NCBI GenBank assembly: GCA_963783335.1
Contig: CAWAND010000010.1
Span: 1,116,001 to 1,180,000 of the forward strand
Direction of reading: 5' to 3'
Source of the DNA: CAWAND01 sp963783335
GTDB taxonomy: Bacteria > Chloroflexota > Anaerolineae > Anaerolineales > E44-bin32
DNA length: 64,000 nucleotides
In this document: positions 15,627-23,952 of the stretch, piece by piece
Layout: each line of letters opens with the position of its first letter
Position numbering within the stretch: position 1 is the stretch's first letter
The notes under the pieces: model-generated
What the model saw: only the letters and a program-made list of their open reading frames with translations
What the model was told of the DNA's origin: nothing
Databases searched by the model: none
Made by a program: the position numbers and the translations under genes

Positions 15627-16634
15627 ATGGCCGTGACGCAGGAGGCGCAATCCGTCTTGAGCAAAGAAACCACGCTCGAGATGTATTGGACGATGCTGCT
15701 GGCGCGTCGGCTGGATGAACGCGCCTGGGTACTGCATCGGCAGGGCAAGATCGCGTTTCATATCTCAGGAATCGGGCATGAAGCCGCACAGGTGGGCGCC
15801 GCCTTCGCCCTGCGGCGGGGCAGCGATTGGTTTGTCCCTTACTATCGGGATTTGGCCCTTTTGCTGGCCCTGGGTATGACCCCCAAGGAATTTATGCTGG
15901 GCCTGATGGGCAAGAAGGGCGAACCCAATTCGGGCGCTCGACAAATGCCCAGCCATTGGAGCCTTCGCCGGGCGAACGTTGTCAGCCATTCATCTCCGGT
16001 CTCAACCCAGACCACGCACGCGGCCGGGATCGGCTTGGCCATGAAACTGCGCGGGGATGACGGCGTGGCCATAACCTCGGTTGGGGAGGGCGGCACATCG
16101 CAGGGTGAATGGTATGAAGGTGTGAACTGGGCCGCTGTCCACAAGCTGCCAGTGATCTTCCTCGTCGAGAACAACAACTATGCCATCTCGGTCCGCCGGG
16201 AGCTCCAGATGGGGGTAGACAGTGTGGCCGACAAGGCCAAGGGGCTGGGACTTGTCGGAGTGAGCGTAGATGGCCTGAACGTCCAAGAGGTCTACCGTGT
16301 GGTGAGCGAAGCGGCGAAGCGAGCCCGAACCGGAGAGGGCCCAACGCTGGTGGAGGCCCGAGTCAACCGCATGACGCCGCATTCATCTGATGACGATGAC
16401 CGGACCTACCGTTCCAAAGAGGAGCTGGATGTGATGAAGCGGGATGATCCGCTGACCCGCTTCCAAACCCAATTGATTGAGGATGGCCTGCTTGATCAGG
16501 ATCAGGCGGATGCCCTCGATGTGCGGGCCAAGAAGGCGGTTGACGAAGCCACCAAGCATGCCGAGGCGGCGCCCTACCCGTCCGACGAAGAAGCCACGTA
16601 TCCGGTGTATGTCGAGGACGTGCGCCATGACTGA
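15627..16634 (+). CDS. 2-oxo acid dehydrogenase E1 component, alpha subunit (branched-chain type)
   Basis: Encodes 335 residues of the thiamine-diphosphate-binding alpha subunit that decarboxylates a 2-oxo acid. Visible are the early ISGIGHEAAQ segment, the ThDP/Mg loop (GEGGTSQG through VENNNYAIS, about 144-175) and the phosphorylation-loop-like TPHSSDDDD followed by YRS. The last feature and the QMPSHWS motif resemble branched-chain (2-oxoisovalerate) dehydrogenase more than pyruvate dehydrogenase, but substrate is not certain. Start chosen at the ATG with GGAGG 9 bases upstream. It overlaps the beta subunit gene by 8 bases, so the two are translationally coupled. Confidence 0.85.
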   Translation: MAVTQEAQSVLSKETTLEMYWTMLLARRLDERAWVLHRQGKIAFHISGIGHEAAQVGAAFALRRGSDWFVPYYRDLALLLALGMTPKEFMLGLMGKKGEPNSGARQMPSHWSLRRANVVSHSSPVSTQTTHAAGIGLAMKLRGDDGVAITSVGEGGTSQGEWYEGVNWAAVHKLPVIFLVENNNYAISVRRELQMGVDSVADKAKGLGLVGVSVDGLNVQEVYRVVSEAAKRARTGEGPTLVEARVNRMTPHSSDDDDRTYRSKEELDVMKRDDPLTRFQTQLIEDGLLDQDQADALDVRAKKAVDEATKHAEAAPYPSDEEATYPVYVEDVRHD

Positions 16635-17613
16635 GATCACGCTGATCGAAGGTCTCCGCCAGGCCATGGACGAAGAACTTGCCCGCGATGAGGATGTGTT
16701 TATCGTGGGCGAGGATGTGGGTCCCCGCGGCGGCGTTTTCCGGGCCACGATGGGCCTGTTTGAGAAGTACGGAGCAGAGCGGGTGATGGATTCCCCGCTG
16801 GCTGAGCTGTCGATTGTGGGCGTTGGGATTGGGGCCGCCCTGTACGGCATGCGCCCAATCTGTGAAATCCAGTTTGCGGACTTCATCCATCCGGCGTTCA
16901 ACCAAATCGTGAGCGAAGCCGCCAAAATGTGCTACCGCTCCAACGGCGATTGGACGGTGCCGATGGTCATCCGCGCCCCGTACGGGGGCGGTATCGGCGG
17001 TGGTCTGTACCACTCGCAGTCGGTGGAATCTTTCTTCGCCCATGTCCCAGGGCTGAAGGTCGTCATCCCGTCCACGCCCTACGACGCCAAGGGATTGCTG
17101 AAATCGGCCGTCCGAGATCCCAATCCGGTGATGGTGTTTGAGCCCAAAAAGGGCTACCGACTGATCAAAGGTGTTGTGCCCGAGGATGAGGAAGTTCTCG
17201 TGCCGCTTGGGAAGGCCAAGGTGACGCGGGAAGGCACCGATCTGAGCGTCTTCGCCTATGGGATGATGCACCACTATTGTCTGGAGGCAGCCGAGACCCT
17301 GGCCGGAGAAGGGGTTCAGGTCGAGGTGGTGGACCTGCGCAGCTTGCTTCCGCTGGACAAGGCAGCCGTCCTGGGGTCGGTTCGCAAGACCGGCAAGGCG
17401 CTGGTGGTGTACGAGGACAATTTGACATGCGGCTACGGCGCCGAAATTGCGGCCATCGTGGCCGATGAGGGTTTCACCTTTCTGGATGCGCCGGTGAAAC
17501 GGTTGGCCGGACCAGATGTGCCGGCCATGCCATACAGCCATCCGCTGCAGGATTGGTTCATGCTCAATCCGGATAAGATCGCGGCTGCCATGCGCGATTT
17601 GGCAGCCTATTGA
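16627..17613 (+). CDS. 2-oxo acid dehydrogenase E1 component, beta subunit
   Basis: Encodes 328 residues. The ThDP-pyrimidine domain shows VGEDVGPRGGVF near 27-38 and the conserved EIQFADFIHPAF near 80; IRAPYGGGIGGGLYHSQS lies about 116-133. The C-terminal transketolase domain has DLRSLLPLD and a late YEDNL segment. With the alpha subunit it forms the alpha2-beta2 E1 enzyme. The ATG lies inside the end of the alpha gene (ATGACTGA). Sequence character again is closest to branched-chain enzymes. Confidence 0.88.
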   Translation: MTEITLIEGLRQAMDEELARDEDVFIVGEDVGPRGGVFRATMGLFEKYGAERVMDSPLAELSIVGVGIGAALYGMRPICEIQFADFIHPAFNQIVSEAAKMCYRSNGDWTVPMVIRAPYGGGIGGGLYHSQSVESFFAHVPGLKVVIPSTPYDAKGLLKSAVRDPNPVMVFEPKKGYRLIKGVVPEDEEVLVPLGKAKVTREGTDLSVFAYGMMHHYCLEAAETLAGEGVQVEVVDLRSLLPLDKAAVLGSVRKTGKALVVYEDNLTCGYGAEIAAIVADEGFTFLDAPVKRLAGPDVPAMPYSHPLQDWFMLNPDKIAAAMRDLAAY

Positions 17614-17682
17614 GCCGGATCTGTGGACGGCTGGCGCGTAGGCTCGGCGAAGGCGATCGGAAGCTAGGAGGCACCACTCAAG

Positions 17683-18999
17683 ATGGCAACTAAGGTCATC
17701 ATGCCCCAACTGGGAGAGTCGGTCGTCGAAGGGACTGTGACCCGGTGGCTGAAGCAGCCGGGCGACGACGTCCAGGAGTTCGAGCCGCTGGTGGAAATCA
17801 ACACCGACAAGGTGGACACTGAGGTTCCCTCCCCGGCCAGCGGCGTTGTGCTCAAGGTCTACGTGGAAGAAGGCGAAACGGTCGAGGCCGGCCGCCTTCT
17901 GGCCGTCATCGGCAAAGCCGGTGAGGCGGCGCCCGAAGCGCCGGATGGCGCCCCCCAGAAGGTGAAGGCCGGTTCAACGCAGCCCGCCAAGGCCAAACCG
18001 GCGCAATCCCAGCCTGTCCCATCCGGTTCGACCCAACCCGGCCGATCCAAAGATCTGGGTTTCATCTCGCCCGTCGTGGCGCGCATGGCCTCCGAACACC
18101 AACTCGATCTGAGCCTGATTGAGGGCACGGGCCGCGGTGGCCGGATCACCAAGAAGGATGTTCAGGCATACATTGAGAAGGGCGGGGAAGCCACACCACC
18201 CGCTGCCCCCTGGGAGGAGCCGGCCTCCGGCGAGCTCTTTAGGCCGTCGGAGGAGGTTTTTGGACCGGCCTCGGGCTGGAGAGGCGAGGGCAAAGCTGGC
18301 GAAATCGAGCCGCTCGGCCCGGTGCGCAAGGCGATCGCCGATCACATGCTGCGGTCGAAGCAAACCAGCCCGCATGTCACCACCGTCATGGAAGCCGACC
18401 TCAGCCGAGTGGTGGCCCACCGCCAGGCGCACAAGGGCGAATTCGAACGCGACGGGGTGCGCTTGACCTTCTCAGCCTATTTTGCGGCCGCGGCCGTCCA
18501 GGCCCTGAAGGCCGTGCCCATTGCCAACGCCTCGCTCACCGAAGGTGGTATCCAATACCATGGCCAGGTCAATCTGGGCATGGCGGTGTCGCTCGGCGAG
18601 GACGGATTGATCGTTCCGGTTATCAAGAACGCCGACCAGCTTTCGCTGCGCGGCCTGGCGTCGGCGCTCGAGGATCTCGCCGGCCGCGCACGGACGCGCC
18701 AGCTTCAGCCCGAAGAGGTCCAGAGCGGCACATTCACCATTACCAACCACGGTGTCACCGGCTCGCTGTTCGCCACGCCAATCATCAACCAACCCCAATC
18801 CGGGATCTTGGGCGTGGGCGCCATTCAGAAGCGGGTCGTTGTGGTCGAAAGCCAAACGCTGGGAGGCGATCGAACCGATGGAATCGCCATCCGCCCCATG
18901 GTCTACCTGACCTTGACCTTTGACCATCGGATCATGGATGGCGCCATCGGAGACGCCTTCCTGGGGCACGTGGTGAAGACCCTGGAAACCTGGGGCTGA
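17683..18999 (+). CDS. 2-oxo acid dehydrogenase E2 component (dihydrolipoamide acyltransferase)
   Basis: Encodes 438 residues in three parts: one lipoyl domain (1-80) with the lipoylated lysine in TDKVDTE (K43), a peripheral-subunit-binding domain near 126-165 (SPVVARMASEH then GRGGRITKKDV), and the catalytic acyltransferase domain from about 205 with the DHRIMDG active-site histidine near 410. Linkers are rich in Ala, Pro and Gly. It forms the core of the complex and moves the acyl group to CoA. GGAGG lies 13 bases before the ATG. The gene is 69 bases after E1 beta and 95 before lpdA. Confidence 0.93.
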   Translation: MATKVIMPQLGESVVEGTVTRWLKQPGDDVQEFEPLVEINTDKVDTEVPSPASGVVLKVYVEEGETVEAGRLLAVIGKAGEAAPEAPDGAPQKVKAGSTQPAKAKPAQSQPVPSGSTQPGRSKDLGFISPVVARMASEHQLDLSLIEGTGRGGRITKKDVQAYIEKGGEATPPAAPWEEPASGELFRPSEEVFGPASGWRGEGKAGEIEPLGPVRKAIADHMLRSKQTSPHVTTVMEADLSRVVAHRQAHKGEFERDGVRLTFSAYFAAAAVQALKAVPIANASLTEGGIQYHGQVNLGMAVSLGEDGLIVPVIKNADQLSLRGLASALEDLAGRARTRQLQPEEVQSGTFTITNHGVTGSLFATPIINQPQSGILGVGAIQKRVVVVESQTLGGDRTDGIAIRPMVYLTLTFDHRIMDGAIGDAFLGHVVKTLETWG

Positions 19000-19094
19000 G
19001 GCTCGAAGCTCGGCCCTCACTCGCTATCAAACTATCCGCTAATCGCAGGGCGGTCCCATGGCTGCCCTGAGGATCAATCAGGAGGAACCCCTGC

Positions 19095-20492
19095 ATGGCA
19101 GATTATGATGTGATCATTGTCGGGGCCGGGCCAGGCGGCTACGTATGCGCCATTCGCGCCGCCCAGCTCGGTTTGAAGACGGCCATCGTTGACAAGCAGT
19201 GGCTCGGCGGAGTCTGCCTCAACGTTGGCTGTATCCCCTCCAAGTCTCTGCTGGACAGCGCGCATGTGGCACACACCCTGCGCGAACGGGGCGAAGAGTA
19301 CGGCTTCGAGTTGGAAGGGCTGAAGCTGGATTACAGCGTGGCCTTCAAGCGAAGCCGGGCCGCCTCCGACCGGCTGACCAAGGGCGTCGGATTTCTGATG
19401 AAGAAGAACAACGTCGACGTCCATATGGCTGCCGCAGAATTCAAGGACGCCAAGACGCTCACGCTTGTCGACGGTGAAGGGAAGACCAGCACGCTGACCG
19501 GGGACAACATCGTTGTTGCCACCGGGGCCAGAGCGGCCATGATCCCGGGCGTGGAGGCAGACGGCGAACGGGTGGTCACCTATCTGGAAGCGATTATGGC
19601 CGACAGCCTGCCCAAGTCGGTGGTGATCGTCGGCGCCGGTCCGATCGGTCTGGAATTCGCCACCATCTGGCATTCGTATGGCGTGGAGGTCACGCTGGTG
19701 GAAATGCTCGATCGACTTGCGCCGCGCGAGGATCCGGAGGTCGGCAAGGAAATGGCGCGGGCATTCCGCAAGCGAGGCATCAAGTTCCACGTCGGGACCA
19801 AAGTGGCCGGGATCGAGGTGCTCAAGACCAAAGTCAAGGTGAACGTCTCCGCTGAAGACGGCGAGCAAACGCTGGAGGCAGATCAGGCATTGATCGCCAT
19901 CGGTTGGACGCCCAACACCGGGGGATTGGGGCTGGACAAAGCCGGAATCAAGACCACCGACCGAGGTTGGGTGGACATCGACGACCGCATGGCGACCAAC
20001 GTTGAAGGCGTATGGGCGATTGGCGATGTGACCGGCAAACTGCCCCTGGCGCATGTCGCCTCGGCCATGGGGATCGTCTGCGCCGAGCGGATCGCCGGCG
20101 TTGAGTCCGTTGAACTGGACTACGAAATGATGCCGCGCGGCACGTTTTCCCAACCCCAGATCGCGTCGTTCGGGCTGACGGAAGAACAGGCCAAGGAACG
20201 CGGATACGAAGTCAAGATAGGGCGATTCCCATTCCAACCCAACGGTCGCGCGCTGGCCATGGGGGAAAATGTGGGCTGGGTCAAGATGGTGGTGGACGCC
20301 AAGTACGGCGAGATCCTGGGGGCGCACTTGGTGGGGCCCGAAGTCACCGAGCTCTTGCCCGAGCTGACCATCGCCCACATGATGGAGCTGACCCCAGCCG
20401 AGATCGCGCGCAACGTGCACATCCATCCCACCTTGAGCGAGGCGCTTATGGAAGCGGCGCACGTGGCCGAGGGCACGCCCATCCACATTTAG
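19095..20492 (+). CDS. lpdA: Dihydrolipoyl dehydrogenase (E3)
   Basis: Encodes 465 residues of the pyridine nucleotide-disulfide reductase family. Seen are the FAD motif GAGPGGY (about 10-16), the redox disulfide in CLNVGC (about 42-47), the NAD motif GAGPIG (about 178-183) and the C-terminal active-site HIHPTLSE. It reoxidises dihydrolipoamide and makes NADH, completing the E1-E2-E3 operon. AGGAGGA precedes the ATG. The operon then reaches the palindrome at 20518 before citrate synthase. Confidence 0.95.
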   Translation: MADYDVIIVGAGPGGYVCAIRAAQLGLKTAIVDKQWLGGVCLNVGCIPSKSLLDSAHVAHTLRERGEEYGFELEGLKLDYSVAFKRSRAASDRLTKGVGFLMKKNNVDVHMAAAEFKDAKTLTLVDGEGKTSTLTGDNIVVATGARAAMIPGVEADGERVVTYLEAIMADSLPKSVVIVGAGPIGLEFATIWHSYGVEVTLVEMLDRLAPREDPEVGKEMARAFRKRGIKFHVGTKVAGIEVLKTKVKVNVSAEDGEQTLEADQALIAIGWTPNTGGLGLDKAGIKTTDRGWVDIDDRMATNVEGVWAIGDVTGKLPLAHVASAMGIVCAERIAGVESVELDYEMMPRGTFSQPQIASFGLTEEQAKERGYEVKIGRFPFQPNGRALAMGENVGWVKMVVDAKYGEILGAHLVGPEVTELLPELTIAHMMELTPAEIARNVHIHPTLSEALMEAAHVAEGTPIHI

Positions 20493-20517
20493 ATCCGCCG
20501 TCCCATATTCGGGAAGT

Positions 20518-20535
20518 TTGTGAGAACTTTCACAA
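20518..20535. promoter_or_regulatory. Rex/CRP-type palindrome (copy 4) before citrate synthase
   Basis: TTGTGAGAACTTTCACAA has one mismatch to the repeated pattern. It lies 25 bases after lpdA and 24 before the citrate synthase start. A possible -10 TAGGAT at 20544-20549 is downstream, so a bound protein would block the promoter. Confidence 0.55.
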
Positions 20536-20559
20536 AGAAAGGTTAGGATCCCCAGGCTT

Positions 20560-21732
20560 ATGACCGACATCGCACGCGGTCTCCAAGGCGTCATTCTGAC
20601 GGAGACCCATCTCAGCCAGGTCGACGGGCAGGCGGGTAAGTTGACGATCGCCGGGTATCCGGTTCAGCAGCTGGCGCCGAATGCCAGCTACGAAGAGGTG
20701 GTGCATTTGTTGTGGCACGACCGCCTCCCGAACGAGGAGGAGCTGCTCGCCCTGACGTCGGGCATGGCCGCCGAGCGCCAACTGCCCGAAGCCACCCTGG
20801 ATGTGCTGGCGGCGGCTGCCAAACAGGGATTGCCTCCAATGGACGGTCTACGCCTCGGGCTCGACACGCTCAGCCTGGTGGACGAAAACCTATCCGACAC
20901 TTCGCAGCCGGCCAACTTGCGGCGAGCGATCTCGCTGGTGGCCCACGCGCCGACAATTGTGGCAGCGATGTGGCGGTTCCTGCATGGAAAGAAGCCAGTT
21001 GCACCCCGCCAGGATTTGGGCCTGGCGGCCAATTTTCTTTACATGATGTTCGACAAGGATCCTCATCCCGCCGCCGTGCGAGGCTTGGAAACATATCTCA
21101 ACACGGTCGTTGACCACGGCATGAACGCCTCCACGTTCACGGCACGCGTGATCGTCAGCACCCGTTCGGATATGATCTCGGCCGTGGTTGGTGCCGTGGG
21201 AGCGCTCAAGGGCCCCCTGCACGGTGGGGCACCCGGCCCGGCGCTGGACACCGTCTTTGCCTTGAGGGAAAAGGCGAAAACGTCCGGCCAACCTATCGGG
21301 GAAGTAGCCCACGATTGGGCCAGGGAAACGGTGGAGGCCGGCGAGCGCATCATGGGCTTTGGTCACCGCGTGTACAAGGTGCGCGACCCGCGGGCTGACG
21401 TCTTGGGGGCAGCGGCTGAGAAGCTGTTCGAACGCACCGGGGACAACCAGTTGTACGAGGACGCGCGGGCCTGTGAGGCTGCCTTTATCGATGTCCTGGA
21501 TGAGCTCAAGCCGGGCCGAAATCTGCGGACGAACGTCGAGTTCTACACGGCCTTGGTGCTGCACGGTGTTGGGCTCGAGCCGCCGATTTTTTCCTCGGTC
21601 TTCGCCATGGGCCGGATGGGGGGCTGGTCGGCCAATGTCCTCGAGCAGATCGAAGACGACATCTTGATACGGCCGCGGGCCACCTATGTTGGGGCCACGG
21701 GAAGGACGTGGGTGCCCTTGGCACAGCGATAG
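20560..21732 (+). CDS. Citrate synthase family protein
   Basis: Encodes 390 residues. The two active-site histidines are in GPLHGGAP (about 218-225) and GFGHRVYK (about 266-273). The third residue, usually Asp in a PNVDFY motif, is here Glu in TNVEFY (about 326-331), as I recall for some actinobacterial-type homologues. The enzyme joins oxaloacetate and acetyl-CoA; use of propionyl-CoA (2-methylcitrate synthase) cannot be excluded. It begins 67 bases after lpdA in the same direction and ends at a bidirectional terminator. Confidence 0.9.
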   Translation: MTDIARGLQGVILTETHLSQVDGQAGKLTIAGYPVQQLAPNASYEEVVHLLWHDRLPNEEELLALTSGMAAERQLPEATLDVLAAAAKQGLPPMDGLRLGLDTLSLVDENLSDTSQPANLRRAISLVAHAPTIVAAMWRFLHGKKPVAPRQDLGLAANFLYMMFDKDPHPAAVRGLETYLNTVVDHGMNASTFTARVIVSTRSDMISAVVGAVGALKGPLHGGAPGPALDTVFALREKAKTSGQPIGEVAHDWARETVEAGERIMGFGHRVYKVRDPRADVLGAAAEKLFERTGDNQLYEDARACEAAFIDVLDELKPGRNLRTNVEFYTALVLHGVGLEPPIFSSVFAMGRMGGWSANVLEQIEDDILIRPRATYVGATGRTWVPLAQR

Positions 21733-21761
21733 GGAGGGTTGTTGGCCCCAGGCGAAATCCG

Positions 21762-21786
21762 ACCGGCGCCCCATGGCGCCGGTTTT
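21762..21786. terminator. Bidirectional terminator between citrate synthase and the methyltransferase
   Basis: Perfect 9-bp stem ACCGGCGCC/GGCGCCGGT with loop CCAT and TTTT after it on the plus strand, set between two convergent genes. Confidence 0.8.
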
Positions 21787-21807
21787 GTATGCAGGGGAAG
21801 CTTGGTC

Positions 21808-22542
21808 TCAGACCTTCTCTACCACCCAGAAGTGGGATAGCCCTAGGCCGCGAAGCGGCGTGTGTTCCAAACCTTGCAGCAGGGTACGCAGCAAGCGTCC
21901 CGCGAGGGGCCAGCGGGCGATGATGTTGTCATAGGCGCCGAAGATGGTCGTGGTGCTTATCGGCCTGCACGGAAACCCATCGAACAAGGTCTGCAAATCG
22001 GCGGCGCTGTAGGCGCGCACATGGGGCGCCAGCTTGTCCCGAAGGCGTCGAGGAAGGTAGTTCACCAGGGGTATGTTGCCGAAATGATAGCGGCCGCCCC
22101 AAAAGATGCCGTGCGTCTCAAAAGGGTAGCCGCGGTTGGGGACGAAGACCACCAAGCGGCCGCCTTTGTGCAGAGCGCGAAGCATCGCTTGAACGGATTG
22201 ACGGTCATCGTCGACGTGCTCGAGCACTTCGTGAGACAGGATTAAGTCGAAGCTGTTGGACGGGAACGGGAGGTGTTCTGAGGCGGCGCACACCACGGCG
22301 TGGTGGTTGAGGTGAGCCATCCGGGCGCGGTCGGGATCGTACTCCAGCCCAAACGCCTGCGAGGCGTGGATTTCCATGTGTTCCAGATAGGCGCCGATGC
22401 CGCAGCCGCAGTCCAGCACGCGGCCGTGCTCGCGCCCATCAGCAGCCGCCAAAATCATCTCCCAACGGCGAACCTGTCCGGCGCGCCAGACGTACGAAGG
22501 CTCGCCTCGGAGGGCCGCACGCGGTAGGTCAGGCGAATCCAT
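21808..22542 (-). CDS. SAM-dependent methyltransferase, class I
   Basis: Encodes 244 residues with the SAM motif VLDCGCGIGAY (about 42-52), the acidic end of strand 2 (LEYDPDRA) and SHEVLEHVDD of motif III (about 103-112), typical of the Methyltransf_11/25 group. No substrate can be named. The ATG was chosen because it overlaps the NUDIX stop (TGATG), which suggests translational coupling. It may methylate a lipid or quinone, judging only from neighbours. Confidence 0.75.
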   Translation of the reverse strand: MDSPDLPRAALRGEPSYVWRAGQVRRWEMILAAADGREHGRVLDCGCGIGAYLEHMEIHASQAFGLEYDPDRARMAHLNHHAVVCAASEHLPFPSNSFDLILSHEVLEHVDDDRQSVQAMLRALHKGGRLVVFVPNRGYPFETHGIFWGGRYHFGNIPLVNYLPRRLRDKLAPHVRAYSAADLQTLFDGFPCRPISTTTIFGAYDNIIARWPLAGRLLRTLLQGLEHTPLRGLGLSHFWVVEKV

Positions 22543-23105
22543 CAGTCCGTGTTGAACCTCGGAGCGCTGTTCAGGTGGGCGAAAGCCAGGCCCAGGGCGG
22601 CCGCCGATGACATTTGGGACAGTTCGCCACCGGCCCAAAGTGCGTGGGCCTCGGCCTCAGTGAGCCAAACGAGCTCTTGCTCCTCGAGATCGCCTGAGTC
22701 CGGCGTCGCCACCTGGCGGCAGCCGGTCGCCAAAAAGATGTGAGCCCAACCGCCGCGCATGTTTCCGCCGATAACATACCTGCCCAGGCCACGCCAGGAG
22801 TCAGCCTGGCATCCCATCTCCTCCATCAGCTCCCGCTTGGCGCTCTCCAGGGGATCTTCGCCTGGCTCGATCATGCCCGCCGGAGGCTGCAAATCGATGT
22901 CGTCCACGCCCCGCTTGTAGGAGCGGATGAATCCGAACCGTCCGACCTCGTCCACTGGAACCACCATGATGTAGTCCGGCGTGTCCAGGCGCAGGTAGGC
23001 TTCAACCACCCGGCCGTCGGGCAGTTGGACGTCTTCGGCCAAGACACGAAGCCAGGGTGATCGATCCAGAAGCAAGCGCGAATTGAGAGTCTGCCAGGGC
23101 TGCAA
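22542..23105 (-). CDS. NUDIX hydrolase, ADP-ribose pyrophosphatase-like
   Basis: Encodes 187 residues with a complete Nudix box (G-x5-E-x7-REL-x-EE-x-G; GMIEPGE near residue 76 and RELMEEMG near 90). The preceding PPAG and the layout of strands resemble ADP-sugar pyrophosphatases of the NudF type, which hydrolyse ADP-ribose and related compounds. The start is TTG, with GGAGG 7 bases upstream. An extended -10 box lies 40 bases before the start. Confidence 0.8.
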   Translation of the reverse strand: MQPWQTLNSRLLLDRSPWLRVLAEDVQLPDGRVVEAYLRLDTPDYIMVVPVDEVGRFGFIRSYKRGVDDIDLQPPAGMIEPGEDPLESAKRELMEEMGCQADSWRGLGRYVIGGNMRGGWAHIFLATGCRQVATPDSGDLEEQELVWLTEAEAHALWAGGELSQMSSAAALGLAFAHLNSAPRFNTD

Positions 23106-23144
23106 GGGTGCGCCTCCGGTTGTGGGCGGATGGTTAGGGGACCT

Positions 23145-23153
23145 AGTCTACCA
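23145..23153 (-). promoter_or_regulatory. Extended -10 promoter of the NUDIX/methyltransferase pair
   Basis: TGGTAGACT on the minus strand, between the ubiE-like stop and the NUDIX start; matches TGN-TATAAT at four of six -10 positions plus the TG. Confidence 0.4.
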
Positions 23154-23173
23154 TCGGAGGCTGGACGTGCGCG

Positions 23174-23878
23174 TCAGCCCGCTCGGGCAGAGTAGATGGC
23201 AATCGTGCCAAACATCCGCCGGACGTAGGCGCCATGCGAAAACCCGGCCGCAGCCAGGCGTCCCAGCATCGCCTCCGGCGCCAGGAAGCCTTCCGTGGAG
23301 TCGGGGAGATAGGTGTATGCGTCGGCGTCTCCTGCCAGGATGCGGCCGAGGAAGGGGACGACGTGATGCAGATGCAGTTCGATCAGGGGACGAAGTGGGC
23401 CGGCGGGCGGCGGCGAGGTGTCCAGGGCCACCCAGACGGCACCCGATTTGAGAACACGTCGCTGCTCGGACAAGCTGGCGTCCAGGTCGACGACGTTCCG
23501 CAGAAGGAAGCCCGAAACCAGCCCATCGAACGCGGCGCTGGAGAAGGGCAATCGCTGCGCATCGGCCACAATCCATTCTGGCTGTCTGGGGCCTTGGCGC
23601 TCGCGGCCGACAGCGATCATCTCGGGCGTGAAGTCAGCCGCCACGCAAACGGAGTCCGGCGCCTGCCGCTGGATCTCGAAGGCGAGGTCGCCGGTGCCTG
23701 TGCCGAGATCCAGGTAGCTTCCCCCCTCTTTGGGTGCCAGCCGCCTCACGACATCGCGCCGCCAGCGCACATCCTGGCCGCCAGTCATCACCCGGTTGAG
23801 CAGGTCGTAGCGACCGGCGATACGGCCGAACATGCGGCGGACATAGGCGGACCGCTGCCTTCCCTGGAGGTGTGTCAC
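23174..23878 (-). CDS. ubiE: UbiE/MenG-type demethylmenaquinone or quinone methyltransferase
   Basis: Encodes 234 residues. The N-terminal RIAGRYDLLNRVMTGGQD is the UbiE signature, followed by the SAM motif YLDLGTGTGDLAF (about 56-68), the late PFSSAAFDG and GFLLRNV segments and a C-terminal GTIAIYSA. The enzyme C-methylates the ring of demethylmenaquinone or a related quinone at the membrane. The GTG start at 23878 gives a normal family length; the open frame extends much further upstream but there overlaps the permease gene. It is the last gene of a run with UbiA and an ABC importer. Confidence 0.85.
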   Translation of the reverse strand: MTHLQGRQRSAYVRRMFGRIAGRYDLLNRVMTGGQDVRWRRDVVRRLAPKEGGSYLDLGTGTGDLAFEIQRQAPDSVCVAADFTPEMIAVGRERQGPRQPEWIVADAQRLPFSSAAFDGLVSGFLLRNVVDLDASLSEQRRVLKSGAVWVALDTSPPPAGPLRPLIELHLHHVVPFLGRILAGDADAYTYLPDSTEGFLAPEAMLGRLAAAGFSHGAYVRRMFGTIAIYSARAG

Positions 23879-23952
23879 CGCGGCCGGCTCAACCCACGGC
23901 AGGCGCGCGGGCGGTGTTGGCTGAATGGGGTGAGGTATTGGAGCAACATAGG

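Noticed and set aside
16363..17709. Long minus-strand frame opposite the E1 genes
   Set aside because: Shadow of the E1alpha/E1beta coding strand.
19074..20594. Long minus-strand frame opposite lpdA
   Set aside because: Shadow of lpdA, which carries all expected motifs.
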